DNA of 64,000 nucleotides from NCBI RefSeq assembly GCF_001593285.1, contig NZ_CP012529.1, positions 1,674,001-1,738,000 on the forward strand, in the 5' to 3' direction. The stretch's first letter is position 1, and each line of letters starts with the position of its first letter. The notes below the pieces were generated by a model. The model was not told the DNA's origin. It made no database searches and was given only the letters and a program-made list of their open reading frames with translations. This stretch comes from Psychrobacter sp. P2G3. GTDB lineage: Bacteria; Pseudomonadota; Gammaproteobacteria; Pseudomonadales; Moraxellaceae. Position numbers and translations under genes: made by a program. Below are positions 29,400 through 36,978 of the stretch, in pieces.

Positions 29400-29620
29400 A
29401 AGAAGTTTATTCTCTTCTAATACAGCTATTAGCTCAGGATCATACTGCACAGTTCATGCAAGCTTGCCTTGATTGGCTTTATTATGCCAGTTAGATAATG
29501 TTTGTATGGCGATGCCTAGCTGCCGAGCAGTTGCACTCAAATTACCATTGTTGTCTGCAATTTTTTTAACCGCTTCTGCTTTGAATTCCGTGCTATAGCT
29601 TTGCTTTTTCTTAGTCATGG
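29400..29620 (-). pseudogene. IS3-family OrfA remnant
   Basis: The reverse strand just inside the right end begins MTKKKQSYSTEFKAEAVKKI and continues through DNNGNLSATARQLGIAIQ, typical of the OrfA helix-turn-helix. It degenerates after about 29450. A stretch like the OrfB/IS 3' end (GAGCATAGCTC to GCAGTGCTTCGC, about 29299-29340) has been spliced in before OrfB. It is not functional. Confidence 0.7.
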
Positions 29621-29741
29621 TAAACTCCTCATCGAGTCGTTAGTTTACCAAGTTTACTTATACGGTTTCTTCAGCATAGCTCAAAGCTTAAAAAACCCCC
29701 ATTATTACCATAAACGAACTTTATAGTAAAGAAGACCGGAG

Positions 29742-30440
29742 CTAAACGCTTACGCCAAACAACCCGCCAATAAATGAGGTTGCGAGCATTGCCAATACAC
29801 CCCATATTACCACCCGAGCAGTAGCAGGAATAATAGGAGCGCCGCCCAAGCGTGCTGATACTACACCAAGCAAAATTAAGCCCACAATGGTCAACGAGGC
29901 CAACGACCATACTAATGTCTCTGCTGGCAATAGTAGAATACCAATAACGGGTACTATGGCGCCTACTATGAATGAGATGGCAGAGGCAACGGAGGCTTGA
30001 AGCGGCTTTGCTGCACTTATGTCAGTCAAACCTATCTCATCACGCGCATGTGCCTCAAGGGCATCGTGCTCAGTTAAAGCCACGGCAACTTGATGGGCTA
30101 AGTTTTGCTCAAGTCCACGCTGCTCATAAATTTTTGTTAGCTCAAGAAGCTCTCGCTCAGAATTATGCGTCAATTCATGTTGCTCTTTTTCCAAGTCAGC
30201 TTTTTCAATGTCTGCCTGCGATGATACTGAAATGTACTCACCCGCTGCCATTGACAAGGCACCCGCAGTCAACGACGCAAGTCCTGTCAGTAGTAAAGTT
30301 TGGCTATTTGCGTTTGCAGCAGCAATACCAACCAGTAAGCTGGCGGTAGAAATTAATCCATCATTTGCACCTAACACTGCTGCTCTGAGCCATTGGCTAC
30401 GGTTGCTTAAATGCACTTCATCATGAATAGAAAGAGACAT
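29742..30440 (-). CDS. VIT1/CCC1 family membrane transporter (putative Fe2+/Mn2+)
   Basis: This protein is 232 aa from the ATG at 30440 (MSLSIHDEVH), which has GAGG 7 nt upstream; a TTG 12 nt earlier is less likely because it overlaps that ribosome site. VIT-family features are LRAAVLGANDGLISTASLLVG at the first membrane helix, SMAAGEYISVSSQADIEKADL (the cytoplasmic metal-binding start), and three C-terminal helices (about residues 143-232). Family members move Fe2+ or Mn2+ out of the cytosol. The helical loop between helices 2 and 3 carries many Glu and His residues, as in metal-capturing VIT proteins. It sits beside a cadR/cadA pair and a ferric-reductase-like pseudogene, so this end of the island is metal-related. 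Confidence 0.9.
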   Translation of the reverse strand: MSLSIHDEVHLSNRSQWLRAAVLGANDGLISTASLLVGIAAANANSQTLLLTGLASLTAGALSMAAGEYISVSSQADIEKADLEKEQHELTHNSERELLELTKIYEQRGLEQNLAHQVAVALTEHDALEAHARDEIGLTDISAAKPLQASVASAISFIVGAIVPVIGILLLPAETLVWSLASLTIVGLILLGVVSARLGGAPIIPATARVVIWGVLAMLATSFIGGLFGVSV

Positions 30441-30520
30441 AAATAACCTCAAAAATAACTAAGCAAGAATAATGAACCAAAAATACTATAGTATAGTTTA
30501 CCTTGTAAATTGCTCAGAGA

Positions 30521-31264
30521 TTAGCTAACTTGCCTTAAGGCATATAATTGATAGGCAATCAGTAAAAACACCACTGTCTGACTACCCGCATAAAACAATA
30601 ATAGCGCTAGCAGTCGGCTATCAGAGCCCACCATAAACACATGAATACAAATGCCCATATAAGCTAAAAAGGTTAAAAAATGCAACCATCGCCATGCTGA
30701 TTGACCCATGTATTTTTTAAGGTAGAAGCTAAACGCGCTGATGAATAAAAACCAAAATCCCAATTGTTCTAATGCGACACCGATACGGTCAGTCTGAAAC
30801 CCAAGGGGTAATAATACCTGCCAAATATTAAGATTTATATAATTATCAGTCAATAGAATAACCGCATGAAAAGTAGAAAAGCCTACTGCGAGCAAGCTTA
30901 AATATTAATGTAATGCAAATACTTTTGCAGCATTAAAATACCGACATAGGCGCGTACTGAGCAACAAACCAAAAACAACTGCCAACCAAAATAAAGCATA
31001 GGCAATCACACCACTTGCGTGTGATGAGTACCAAAAATGCTTATCTGTGGTCATAAGGATTTGCGATAGGCTTTCTCCCCACAACGAAAGAGCATAGACA
31101 CCACCGACTATGCCAGCACTTAAAATAAATACTGTCCATAGCGCCTGCACAATGGGTGATTCTGACAAGGATATCTCAAACCCTTACTTGCTTCGTTTTA
31201 GACGGTTGTAAAAGGGTACACTTGCGTCGTTGGTTATATCATTATGATTGTTTTGGCCCATCAT
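30521..31264 (-). pseudogene. Ferric-reductase-like transmembrane protein, interrupted by in-frame stops
   Basis: Two adjacent membrane reading frames (31168-30905 and 30895-30521) are in the same frame, separated by one TAA at 30905-30907. Joined, they read as a single protein of about 210 aa with HASGVIAYALFWLAVVFG, FHAVILLTDNYINL, FWFLFISAFSFYLKKYMGQSAWRWLH and HVFMVGSD, the pattern of ferric-reductase-like membrane domains with histidines in the helices. Upstream in the same frame, an ATG at 31264 with GAGGTGTA before it starts a 26-residue peptide that ends at a TAA at 31184-31186, so there may be two nonsense mutations. Without suppression the gene is dead. The stops are TAA, so selenocysteine is excluded. 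Confidence 0.7.
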
Positions 31265-31470
31265 TACACCTCGCTTAATAGTCAGTTTATTTACTGACAA
31301 TAACATGCTCTTAAGCTGAGCTTAGAGGGCAATAAAAATTTGAGTAATAAAAGACAATATTTGATGGAGGGTATAAAGAGTCAGAGTTTGCGTCGCCAAA
31401 ATTTGTCAATTTGAAGTGAATGAGATCATTTTATTACTATTAAACTTTGAGTAAAATAGATGATAGTCTA

Positions 31471-31884
31471 TCAACCATGATGGCAAGAATTATCGGCAAG
31501 CGCATGTAATATCCCGCATGATTCAGCTGGGGCTTCGCTTGCACATTTTTGCCGCAAAACAAGCAGATGCTGTTTTAATTGCGCCAATTCTTCCATACGT
31601 ATTTTGACTGCCTTAATATGCTCATCTAATAGCACATTGACCTCACCGCAGTTCTCATCAGGTTTATCCCTATACTGAAGCAGGGTTCGTACTTCATCCA
31701 AAGTCATATCGAGCGTACGACAGTGTAGGATAAATTGCAGACGTTCAATATGCCCCTCATTATATAAACGATAGTTGCCTTGGCTGCGTAAAGGCTCTGG
31801 TAATAACTTTTCTTTCTCATAATAGCGAATAGTTTCGACCGTCGCACCTGTACGTGTGGCAAGCTCGCCAATTTTGATAAGCAC
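31471..31884 (-). CDS. cadR: MerR-family Cd(II)/Pb(II)-responsive regulator
   Basis: This 137-aa MerR-type activator has an N-terminal winged HTH (KIGELATRTGATVETIRYYE at 4-23), a dimerisation helix, and the metal-site cysteines Cys79 (ENCGEV), Cys114 and Cys123 (KCASEAPAESCGI). These positions fit the CadR/PbrR group rather than ZntR or CueR. The His-rich tail (CHHG) is also seen in CadR proteins. It is divergent from the P-type ATPase gene, whose promoter holds a MerR-type dyad with a 19-bp spacer, so it should activate that gene on Cd, Pb or Zn stress. Confidence 0.9.
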   Translation of the reverse strand: MLIKIGELATRTGATVETIRYYEKEKLLPEPLRSQGNYRLYNEGHIERLQFILHCRTLDMTLDEVRTLLQYRDKPDENCGEVNVLLDEHIKAVKIRMEELAQLKQHLLVLRQKCASEAPAESCGILHALADNSCHHG

Positions 31885-31981
31885 TTTTATCTCCTCAAAT
31901 AATGGTCTCTATCATCTAAAACAATAAAGTAACTATAAGGTTAGATGACAAAAGAATCAAACTGATTTTTTGTCAAAACCC

Positions 31982-32012
31982 TTGACCCTGAAGCCACTAC
32001 AGGGTTCATAAT
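31982..32012 (+). promoter_or_regulatory. MerR-type promoter/operator of the heavy-metal ATPase gene
   Basis: TTGACC (31982-31987) and CATAAT (32007-32012) are separated by a 19-bp spacer, longer than standard, as in MerR-controlled promoters. The spacer carries the dyad ACCCT (31985-31989) and AGGGT (32001-32005). CadR bound here would untwist the promoter when metal is present. Confidence 0.8.
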
Positions 32013-32031
32013 ACCTTTAATAAGAGGATAA

Positions 32032-34185
32032 ATGATTATGCAATATCATATTGAAGGTATGGACTGTGCCAGTTGTGTTGGCAAAATTGAGCGGGCGCTA
32101 ATACGTATGCCCGGTGTCTCTGACGTTCAGCTGAACTTTGCAACCCAAAAACTAGAGCTAATCCTAGCGCCTGATACGAATACTGAGATCAAAGATATCG
32201 AAAAAACCATTAAGCGCCTAGGGTTTGGGGTGTCAGCTTTAACTGATCAAGAAAATGAGGTAGGCATTGAGGGTAGTCAAGCAGCGGTAGACGATCTGCG
32301 CTGGTGGCAAACCATAAAGGGCAGGCAGGTCATTGGTACTGGGCTTTTAATGAGCGCAGCATATGTGTTGTCTTTGATCTTCCCTGAATATGGTGCATGG
32401 GCTTTTATTGCCGCTGTGGCTATCGGTGTCCTACCATTTGCTCGCAAAGCTTTTGCACTGGCGTCAGCAGGTTCGCCTTTTTCAATTGAAATGCTCATGT
32501 CTATCGCTGCTATTGGCGCCCTTATCATTGGTGAAGCTGAAGAAGCGGCTGCCGTGGTCTTTTTATTCTCAGTTGGTGAGCTGTTAGAGAGCGTCGCCGC
32601 TGATCGTGCTCGCGCAGGCATCAAAGCTTTATCATCGCTAGTACCAAAGACTGCCATCTTATTGGATGCGCAAGGACAACAACGTCAGGTGGCAGCGACT
32701 TCACTACAGGTTAACGATAAAGTTCTCGTGCGTCCTGGTGATAGAGTCTCTGCTGATGGTGTGATTATTCAAGGTATATCTAGCCTTGATGAGTCACCTG
32801 TGACTGGAGAATCTGTTCCTGTTGCCAAGACAATAGACGATGACGTCTTTGCTGGATCCATCAACGTTGATGGCGTACTACAAGTACGCGTGGAAAAAAC
32901 GGCTGCGGATAATACGATTGCACGTATTATTGAGCTGGTGGAGCAGGCGCAAGCGTCCAAAGCACCGACCGCCCGTTTTATTGAAACCTTTAGCCACTAC
33001 TATACGCCTATAGTGATGGTACTTGCTGCTCTGGTTATTATCATTCCACCGCTGCTGATGGGAGGAGAGTGGGCGACATGGCTGTATCGTGGTTTGGCGC
33101 TATTACTGATTGCCTGTCCTTGTGCCCTAGTACTATCAACACCCGCCGCTATTGCCTCAGGTTTGGCTGTTGGCGCGCGTCATAGACTGCTTATCAAAGG
33201 TGGTAATGTTATGGAGTTGGTGGGTCAAGTGAGTACCGTTGCTTTTGATAAAACGGGCACCTTGACCGAAGGCAAACCACGGGTAACCGATGTTATTGGC
33301 TTTACAATAGCGCATACAGATGCTGAGGGTGAAGACAAGTTATTGGCCCTATTTGCGAGTGTAGATTCCGCTTCTAGTCATCCTCTTGCTCAAGCTATTG
33401 TGGATCATGCCAAAGCAGCTAAGGTGAATATACCTGATGCCTCTAATGCTTCTGCTACTGCGGGTAAAGCAGTTTATGCAACTGTCGCTGGACGTACTTT
33501 ATCCATTGGCTCATCAGTCTACGTCGCTGAGAAAGTTGTGTTGTCACCTGAGCAACAGGTTCAAATTGAGACGCTACAAAATGATGGTAAGACGGTTTCT
33601 ATTTTGTTCGATGAGCAAACGGGTGAGGCACTAGGATTGGTGGCTCTACGTGATGAGCTGCGAGAGGATGCACAGCAAGCCATTGCACAGCTTAACAATA
33701 TGAACGTGCGCTCTGTCATGCTCACAGGTGATAATAGCCGTACGGCAAAAGCGCTTGCCAGTCAGTTAGATATAGAATGGAAGGCTGAGCTGTTACCTGA
33801 GGACAAGCTGCGTCTACTCAGCGAGATGCAAGAGAACAGTAAAATAGCGATGATTGGTGATGGTATCAATGACGCACCCGCTTTGGCAACGGCAGATGTT
33901 GGCGTTGCGATGGGCAGTGGCACGGATGTGGCTATCGAAACGGCTGATATTGCACTATTAAAAAGCCGCGTGATGGACGTTGCTAACCTTATTGCTTTAT
34001 CTCGCGCCACAATGAGAAATATTCATCAAAACGTCATATTTGCATTGGGCTTAAAAGGTATATTTCTGATAACGACTGTGCTCGGCATTACAGGACTTTG
34101 GATTGCCGTATTGGCTGATACCGGCGCTACTGTGCTAGTAACGCTAAATGCCTTGCGTTTACTGCGTTTTAAAGGAGTTAGCTGA
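32032..34185 (+). CDS. cadA: Heavy-metal translocating P1B-type ATPase (Cd/Zn/Pb)
   Basis: This 717-aa protein is normal for CadA/ZntA with one N-terminal metal domain. HMA motif GMDCASC (Cys12, Cys15) is at the start. Then come the TGES phosphatase motif, the membrane CPC motif in ACPCALVLSTPAA, the phosphorylation site DKTGTLTEGKP, the HP motif in SASSHPLAQA, and GDGINDAPAL. CPC plus the single GMDCASC domain and the cadR partner point to export of Cd2+, Zn2+ and Pb2+ rather than copper. AGAGGAT lies before the start; a second ATG two codons in is equally possible. The gene ends before a convergent hairpin at 34225-34270. Confidence 0.94.
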   Translation: MIMQYHIEGMDCASCVGKIERALIRMPGVSDVQLNFATQKLELILAPDTNTEIKDIEKTIKRLGFGVSALTDQENEVGIEGSQAAVDDLRWWQTIKGRQVIGTGLLMSAAYVLSLIFPEYGAWAFIAAVAIGVLPFARKAFALASAGSPFSIEMLMSIAAIGALIIGEAEEAAAVVFLFSVGELLESVAADRARAGIKALSSLVPKTAILLDAQGQQRQVAATSLQVNDKVLVRPGDRVSADGVIIQGISSLDESPVTGESVPVAKTIDDDVFAGSINVDGVLQVRVEKTAADNTIARIIELVEQAQASKAPTARFIETFSHYYTPIVMVLAALVIIIPPLLMGGEWATWLYRGLALLLIACPCALVLSTPAAIASGLAVGARHRLLIKGGNVMELVGQVSTVAFDKTGTLTEGKPRVTDVIGFTIAHTDAEGEDKLLALFASVDSASSHPLAQAIVDHAKAAKVNIPDASNASATAGKAVYATVAGRTLSIGSSVYVAEKVVLSPEQQVQIETLQNDGKTVSILFDEQTGEALGLVALRDELREDAQQAIAQLNNMNVRSVMLTGDNSRTAKALASQLDIEWKAELLPEDKLRLLSEMQENSKIAMIGDGINDAPALATADVGVAMGSGTDVAIETADIALLKSRVMDVANLIALSRATMRNIHQNVIFALGLKGIFLITTVLGITGLWIAVLADTGATVLVTLNALRLLRFKGVS

Positions 34186-34224
34186 TTGGTAACTTGCCCT
34201 AAAAATAAGTAAATAACTCTAAAT

Positions 34225-34270
34225 GTATATCGAGTATAGACAAGGTTAAGCTTATCTTTGCTCGATATAC
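34225..34270. terminator. Long hairpin between convergent genes
   Basis: Outer arms GTATATCGAG (34225-34234) and CTCGATATAC (34261-34270) enclose an inner partial palindrome around TAAGCTTA. The position between the plus-strand ATPase gene and the minus-strand RidA-like remnant suits a shared terminator. The T-run is weak. Confidence 0.55.
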
Positions 34271-34279
34271 CTTAAAAAT

Positions 34280-34792
34280 TTACTTTCTAGCCGAACACTC
34301 TAGTTCTACACTTGCCCCAAGTATGAGTGGTTCATCGGTGCCAAGTAAAGTGCCTTCAGGATAAGGTTCACTTAACCCCGCTGCGTAAGCTTCATTAAAT
34401 TCACCAAACTTACTTAAATCTGCCAGTATTGCAGTACAGTTCACAAGGTCAGTCTTTTGATAGCCATATTTGACCAACAGCGCATTCACATTATCTAAAG
34501 CTTGTTTGGTCTCAGCCTTTATACCGCCTTCAACAAGCTTGCCATCTTTTAAACCAATCTGCCCTGATAGATATAGCGTGTCGCCTAAGCGTACTGCAGA
34601 AGAAAAAGGGTATCGACTACTACGTCCATAGAAGATAGGAGTAAGCGTTGATTCTTCTTTAGTGTCAGCAGCTACTAGTATCGCTTTTTTTGTAAAGGTT
34701 CTGGTGACGGTGTCATTGATATTTGCATTTGCTTGAGTTGCGGTAAATGCAAACAGAAGTATAAGGCTTACGAGGTAATATGGGTTGTTGTA
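34280..34792 (-). pseudogene. RidA/YjgF-family protein with signal-like leader, start codon lost at the tRNA junction
   Basis: The frame from 34792 reads a hydrophobic leader (YLVSLILLFAFTATQANA) and a RidA domain (PFSSAVRLGDTLYLSGQIGL, ALDNVNALLVKYGY, VNCTAILADLSKFGEFNEAY, GTLLGTDEPLILGASVELEC). A TAA lies in frame at 34793-34795, and no ATG, GTG or TTG occurs before the conserved domain; the first ATG is inside it at 34489. The missing start lies within 12 nt of the 3' end of tRNA-Arg, so the gene was probably cut when the island joined the tRNA. RidA proteins hydrolyse reactive enamine/imine intermediates. An exported form is unusual but occurs. The gene is probably not expressed as full-length protein. 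Confidence 0.7.
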
Positions 34793-34803
34793 TTATATTG
34801 ATA

Positions 34804-34879
34804 TGGTGCGCCCACCAAGACTCGAACTCGGATCGATCGCTTAGGAGGCAACTGCTCTATCCTGTTGAGCTATAGGCGC
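34804..34879 (-). tRNA. tRNA-Arg (anticodon CCT)
   Basis: The reverse strand folds as a 76-nt tRNA with encoded CCA. The acceptor stem is GCGCCTA/TGGGCGC. The D arm includes AGCTCAACAGGATAGAGC. The anticodon stem GTTGC/GCGAT encloses CTCCTAA with CCT at the anticodon. The T arm includes GAGTTCGAGTC. Its 3' 14 nt are repeated at 6217-6230. No terminator hairpin follows it, unlike the duplicate end. Confidence 0.95.
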
Positions 34880-34952
34880 ATTATGGAGTGCCATTGTAAA
34901 AAAAAGCATGTATAAAAGCAATCAGCAAAAGATAAATAAACACGGTTTGTAG

Positions 34953-35777
34953 CTACTTTCCGTTACTGAGGGCATCGGCAACCTGTATAGAGCTTTCATT
35001 TGATGCTGATTTGGAGCGTGATGTTGGGTTAAATAAGTCATGTAGATTATTTCTATAACCTTCAATATTCTCATAATCATGCTGTTTCAAAATATCTTGT
35101 CCCACACTAGATAGCAAGAAATTGCGGAAACTCGTCGCAGCAGGGTTTTCCGTTAAGATAACCCCGTCGACTGCTTTAGAGTCTCTCAGCGCATAACTAA
35201 ATGATGCTAAATTACGCGCTTCCTTATTATCGTTTGGAGATGGCGCCTTAGCGTTTTCATCGTCATTATCTATAGCTTGATTAGTAGCTGTATGGTCAGC
35301 ATTAATTGAGTTTTTATTACGCTCAGCTTGAGACTCTTTAAGCAAGGCTTGTAGAGGTGCTAAGCGCTCTTTAGAGATTTTATCATTAGCCATAATGATG
35401 TCAGTATTAAAAATAAGTTCTGAGCTTTTATTGACACCATTATCATCAGAAGTACTTGTATGTGGTAAAGTCAGCAGTTTATTAGCATTTACATAAAGCG
35501 TAAATATTTGCACCGTAGGATAGCGTGATTCAAAACGAGCAATGACATCATCCAAAGGTGATTGCAGTTTATCTTCTGCTTGTACGTACAAGATAGCAGT
35601 ATTGACTGTTTCTGGATCATCCTCATTAACAGTAGATGTTTCCCCATTTGTACTTGCCATTATCGGGAGAGGGTCCATATTTTTCCGATTACTACTCCAT
35701 AGCCAAGCAAAAATACCAATTATAATAACGAGTAGTAATAAAATTAGCCCAGCTAATAGTAGCTTGTAGTCTTTCAT
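34953..35777 (-). CDS. Membrane-anchored protein with ModA-like substrate-binding features
   Basis: This 274-aa protein has one N-terminal membrane helix (about residues 6-27) and then an extracytoplasmic part. ILYVQAEDKLQSPLDDVIARFESRYPTVQI resembles the first strand and helix of molybdate/sulfate-type binding proteins. The stretch from VDGVILTENPAATSF into RNFLLSSVGQDILKQHDYEN resembles the C-terminal half (AxxFxxFLxSxxGQxIL). Between them is a low-complexity acidic/Asn-rich insert (about 150-190). The central ligand loop of ModA is poorly kept, so it may no longer bind oxyanions. No ABC permease or ATPase is adjacent. It lies upstream of tRNA-Arg on the same strand. Function is unknown. 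Confidence 0.65.
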   Translation of the reverse strand: MKDYKLLLAGLILLLLVIIIGIFAWLWSSNRKNMDPLPIMASTNGETSTVNEDDPETVNTAILYVQAEDKLQSPLDDVIARFESRYPTVQIFTLYVNANKLLTLPHTSTSDDNGVNKSSELIFNTDIIMANDKISKERLAPLQALLKESQAERNKNSINADHTATNQAIDNDDENAKAPSPNDNKEARNLASFSYALRDSKAVDGVILTENPAATSFRNFLLSSVGQDILKQHDYENIEGYRNNLHDLFNPTSRSKSASNESSIQVADALSNGK

Positions 35778-35861
35778 AGGTTACAGCTCATCTTTTGTTT
35801 TGAGATATTGTTTGAATTGTTTTAGTGTTTTTTCTTTTTTAATGTTGTCTCGATTTTTTAC

Positions 35862-36377
35862 TTAATGCCGATGATGCAATACCTCATTGGTTAAATCCGC
35901 TAGCATATCGTCAAAAATATCATCTTCGGCAACAGGTGGCGTTATAGGCTCTGTCTTTTCTGCGTTATTTACAGTGTTGGTGGCCTCATTGTCATTGCTC
36001 AAAGACTGAACCGCTGAGATTGGCTCTTCTGTGTTTGATTGATGAGCAGCTAGCGGTGATTTACCATCATGAAGCAAAGCTCTTAACCATTCAAAGCCAT
36101 GAACTTCCCACCAATCCTCAAATCGATGCAATGTACTTCCACGTACAGCCTCAGGTAGATTTAGGGTGCGTAGTTTTTGTGCCAATATAGGATCAGTAAT
36201 GGCTTGATGACGACTGAGATAAAGCGATTTGACGTCGCCATTGTAAGGCTGCCGACGTTGCCAAGCGGCATGGTCAATTTTCATACGTGGTAATTGCCAC
36301 AGTTCACCGCGAAAATAAACGACATAAAGACGTTTTTCGGGATGAACAAAGATAGCATCAATGGGACGCATTGGCAT
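35862..36377 (-). CDS. Hypothetical protein
   Basis: I do not recognise this 171-aa protein. Residues 1-115 look globular and Trp/Arg-rich (FRGELWQLPRMKIDHAAWQRRQ, RFEDWWEVHGFEWLRALLHDGK). The rest is an acidic, Asn/Thr-rich tail ending in HHRH. There is no signal peptide or membrane helix. It shares strand and orientation with the ModA-like gene, 84 nt upstream of it, so the two may be cotranscribed. Coding is supported by length and biased composition; function cannot be named. Confidence 0.7.
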   Translation of the reverse strand: MPMRPIDAIFVHPEKRLYVVYFRGELWQLPRMKIDHAAWQRRQPYNGDVKSLYLSRHQAITDPILAQKLRTLNLPEAVRGSTLHRFEDWWEVHGFEWLRALLHDGKSPLAAHQSNTEEPISAVQSLSNDNEATNTVNNAEKTEPITPPVAEDDIFDDMLADLTNEVLHHRH

Positions 36378-36978
36378 AATACGTAATTATCTCGTTTTTG
36401 AGGTTAAAAGTTTTTAGATGTTGGATGAAGATGTTATCTCAATCATCAATCATCATTAGTTATAGTAGAATCGCAATTTTCTAGTTTCAGATGATCAAGC
36501 TAGTTATCAATATTAACAAAACACGCGACATCATTTGTCGCAAGCTATTATGCATTTGAGTAATAAACTAGTAAATAGCGAGTATCAATGGCACACTATT
36601 CGCAATATATTAGCTCGAAACTTACAACTACAGGTGTTGACGTTTGATAAGTCATATTACATTAAAGTCAGCAGTAGTTCACAATCAAACGCAGCTATCT
36701 TAGCAGAAATATATAACTGGCACGACAGCTAAACATAGATTAATAGGTATTGCTCTTTGTACTTATGATTGCTTTATGTTCTAAGAGCCGTGATGTTAAG
36801 ACAGCGTTTGTTTTATCTGTTTAAACTTTATTACTTTATATGGTATTAAATTGTCTACATCTATGTCCTTTTAAATCTTTTCTAACCAACTAAAACTTCT
36901 TATAACGTCATTGTTGTATCGCTGTTATCATTGCGAGCAGTTTTTATTATTTGTCTTATTTTAATTAGATTATTGTCT
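36378..36978. other. Intergenic region upstream of recC
   Basis: This is about 600 nt of AT-rich sequence between a minus-strand hypothetical gene and recC. A 65-codon frame at 36535-36732 starts with TTG, has no ribosome site and has no recognisable content, so I do not call it. The recC promoter should lie in the last 200 nt. No hairpin of note was found. Confidence 0.5.

Larger units (their letters stand above)
28296..29676 (-). mobile_element. IS3-family insertion sequence, nearly full length but decayed
   Basis: The ends are imperfect inverted repeats: TGTTGTCAATCCCGTACACA on the left, and TGCTGAAGAAACCGTATAAG when read inward from the right. Both continue to a shared AACTTGG. Inside, on the minus strand, are a damaged orfA and a frameshifted orfB. 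No clear target duplication was seen (CTA on the left, TAG on the right). Two shorter relatives lie at 8046-8443 and 10329-10525. The element separates the Tc locus from the metal-related genes. Confidence 0.85.

Noticed and set aside
30521..31264. Selenocysteine or pyrrolysine readthrough to explain the split membrane gene
   Set aside because: The interrupting codons are TAA, which is not recoded as selenocysteine (TGA) or pyrrolysine (TAG). Nonsense mutation is simpler.
36535..36732. 65-codon plus-strand frame upstream of recC
   Set aside because: TTG start, no ribosome site, no recognisable content, and located in an AT-rich gap. It cannot be supported, though a small gene is not excluded.
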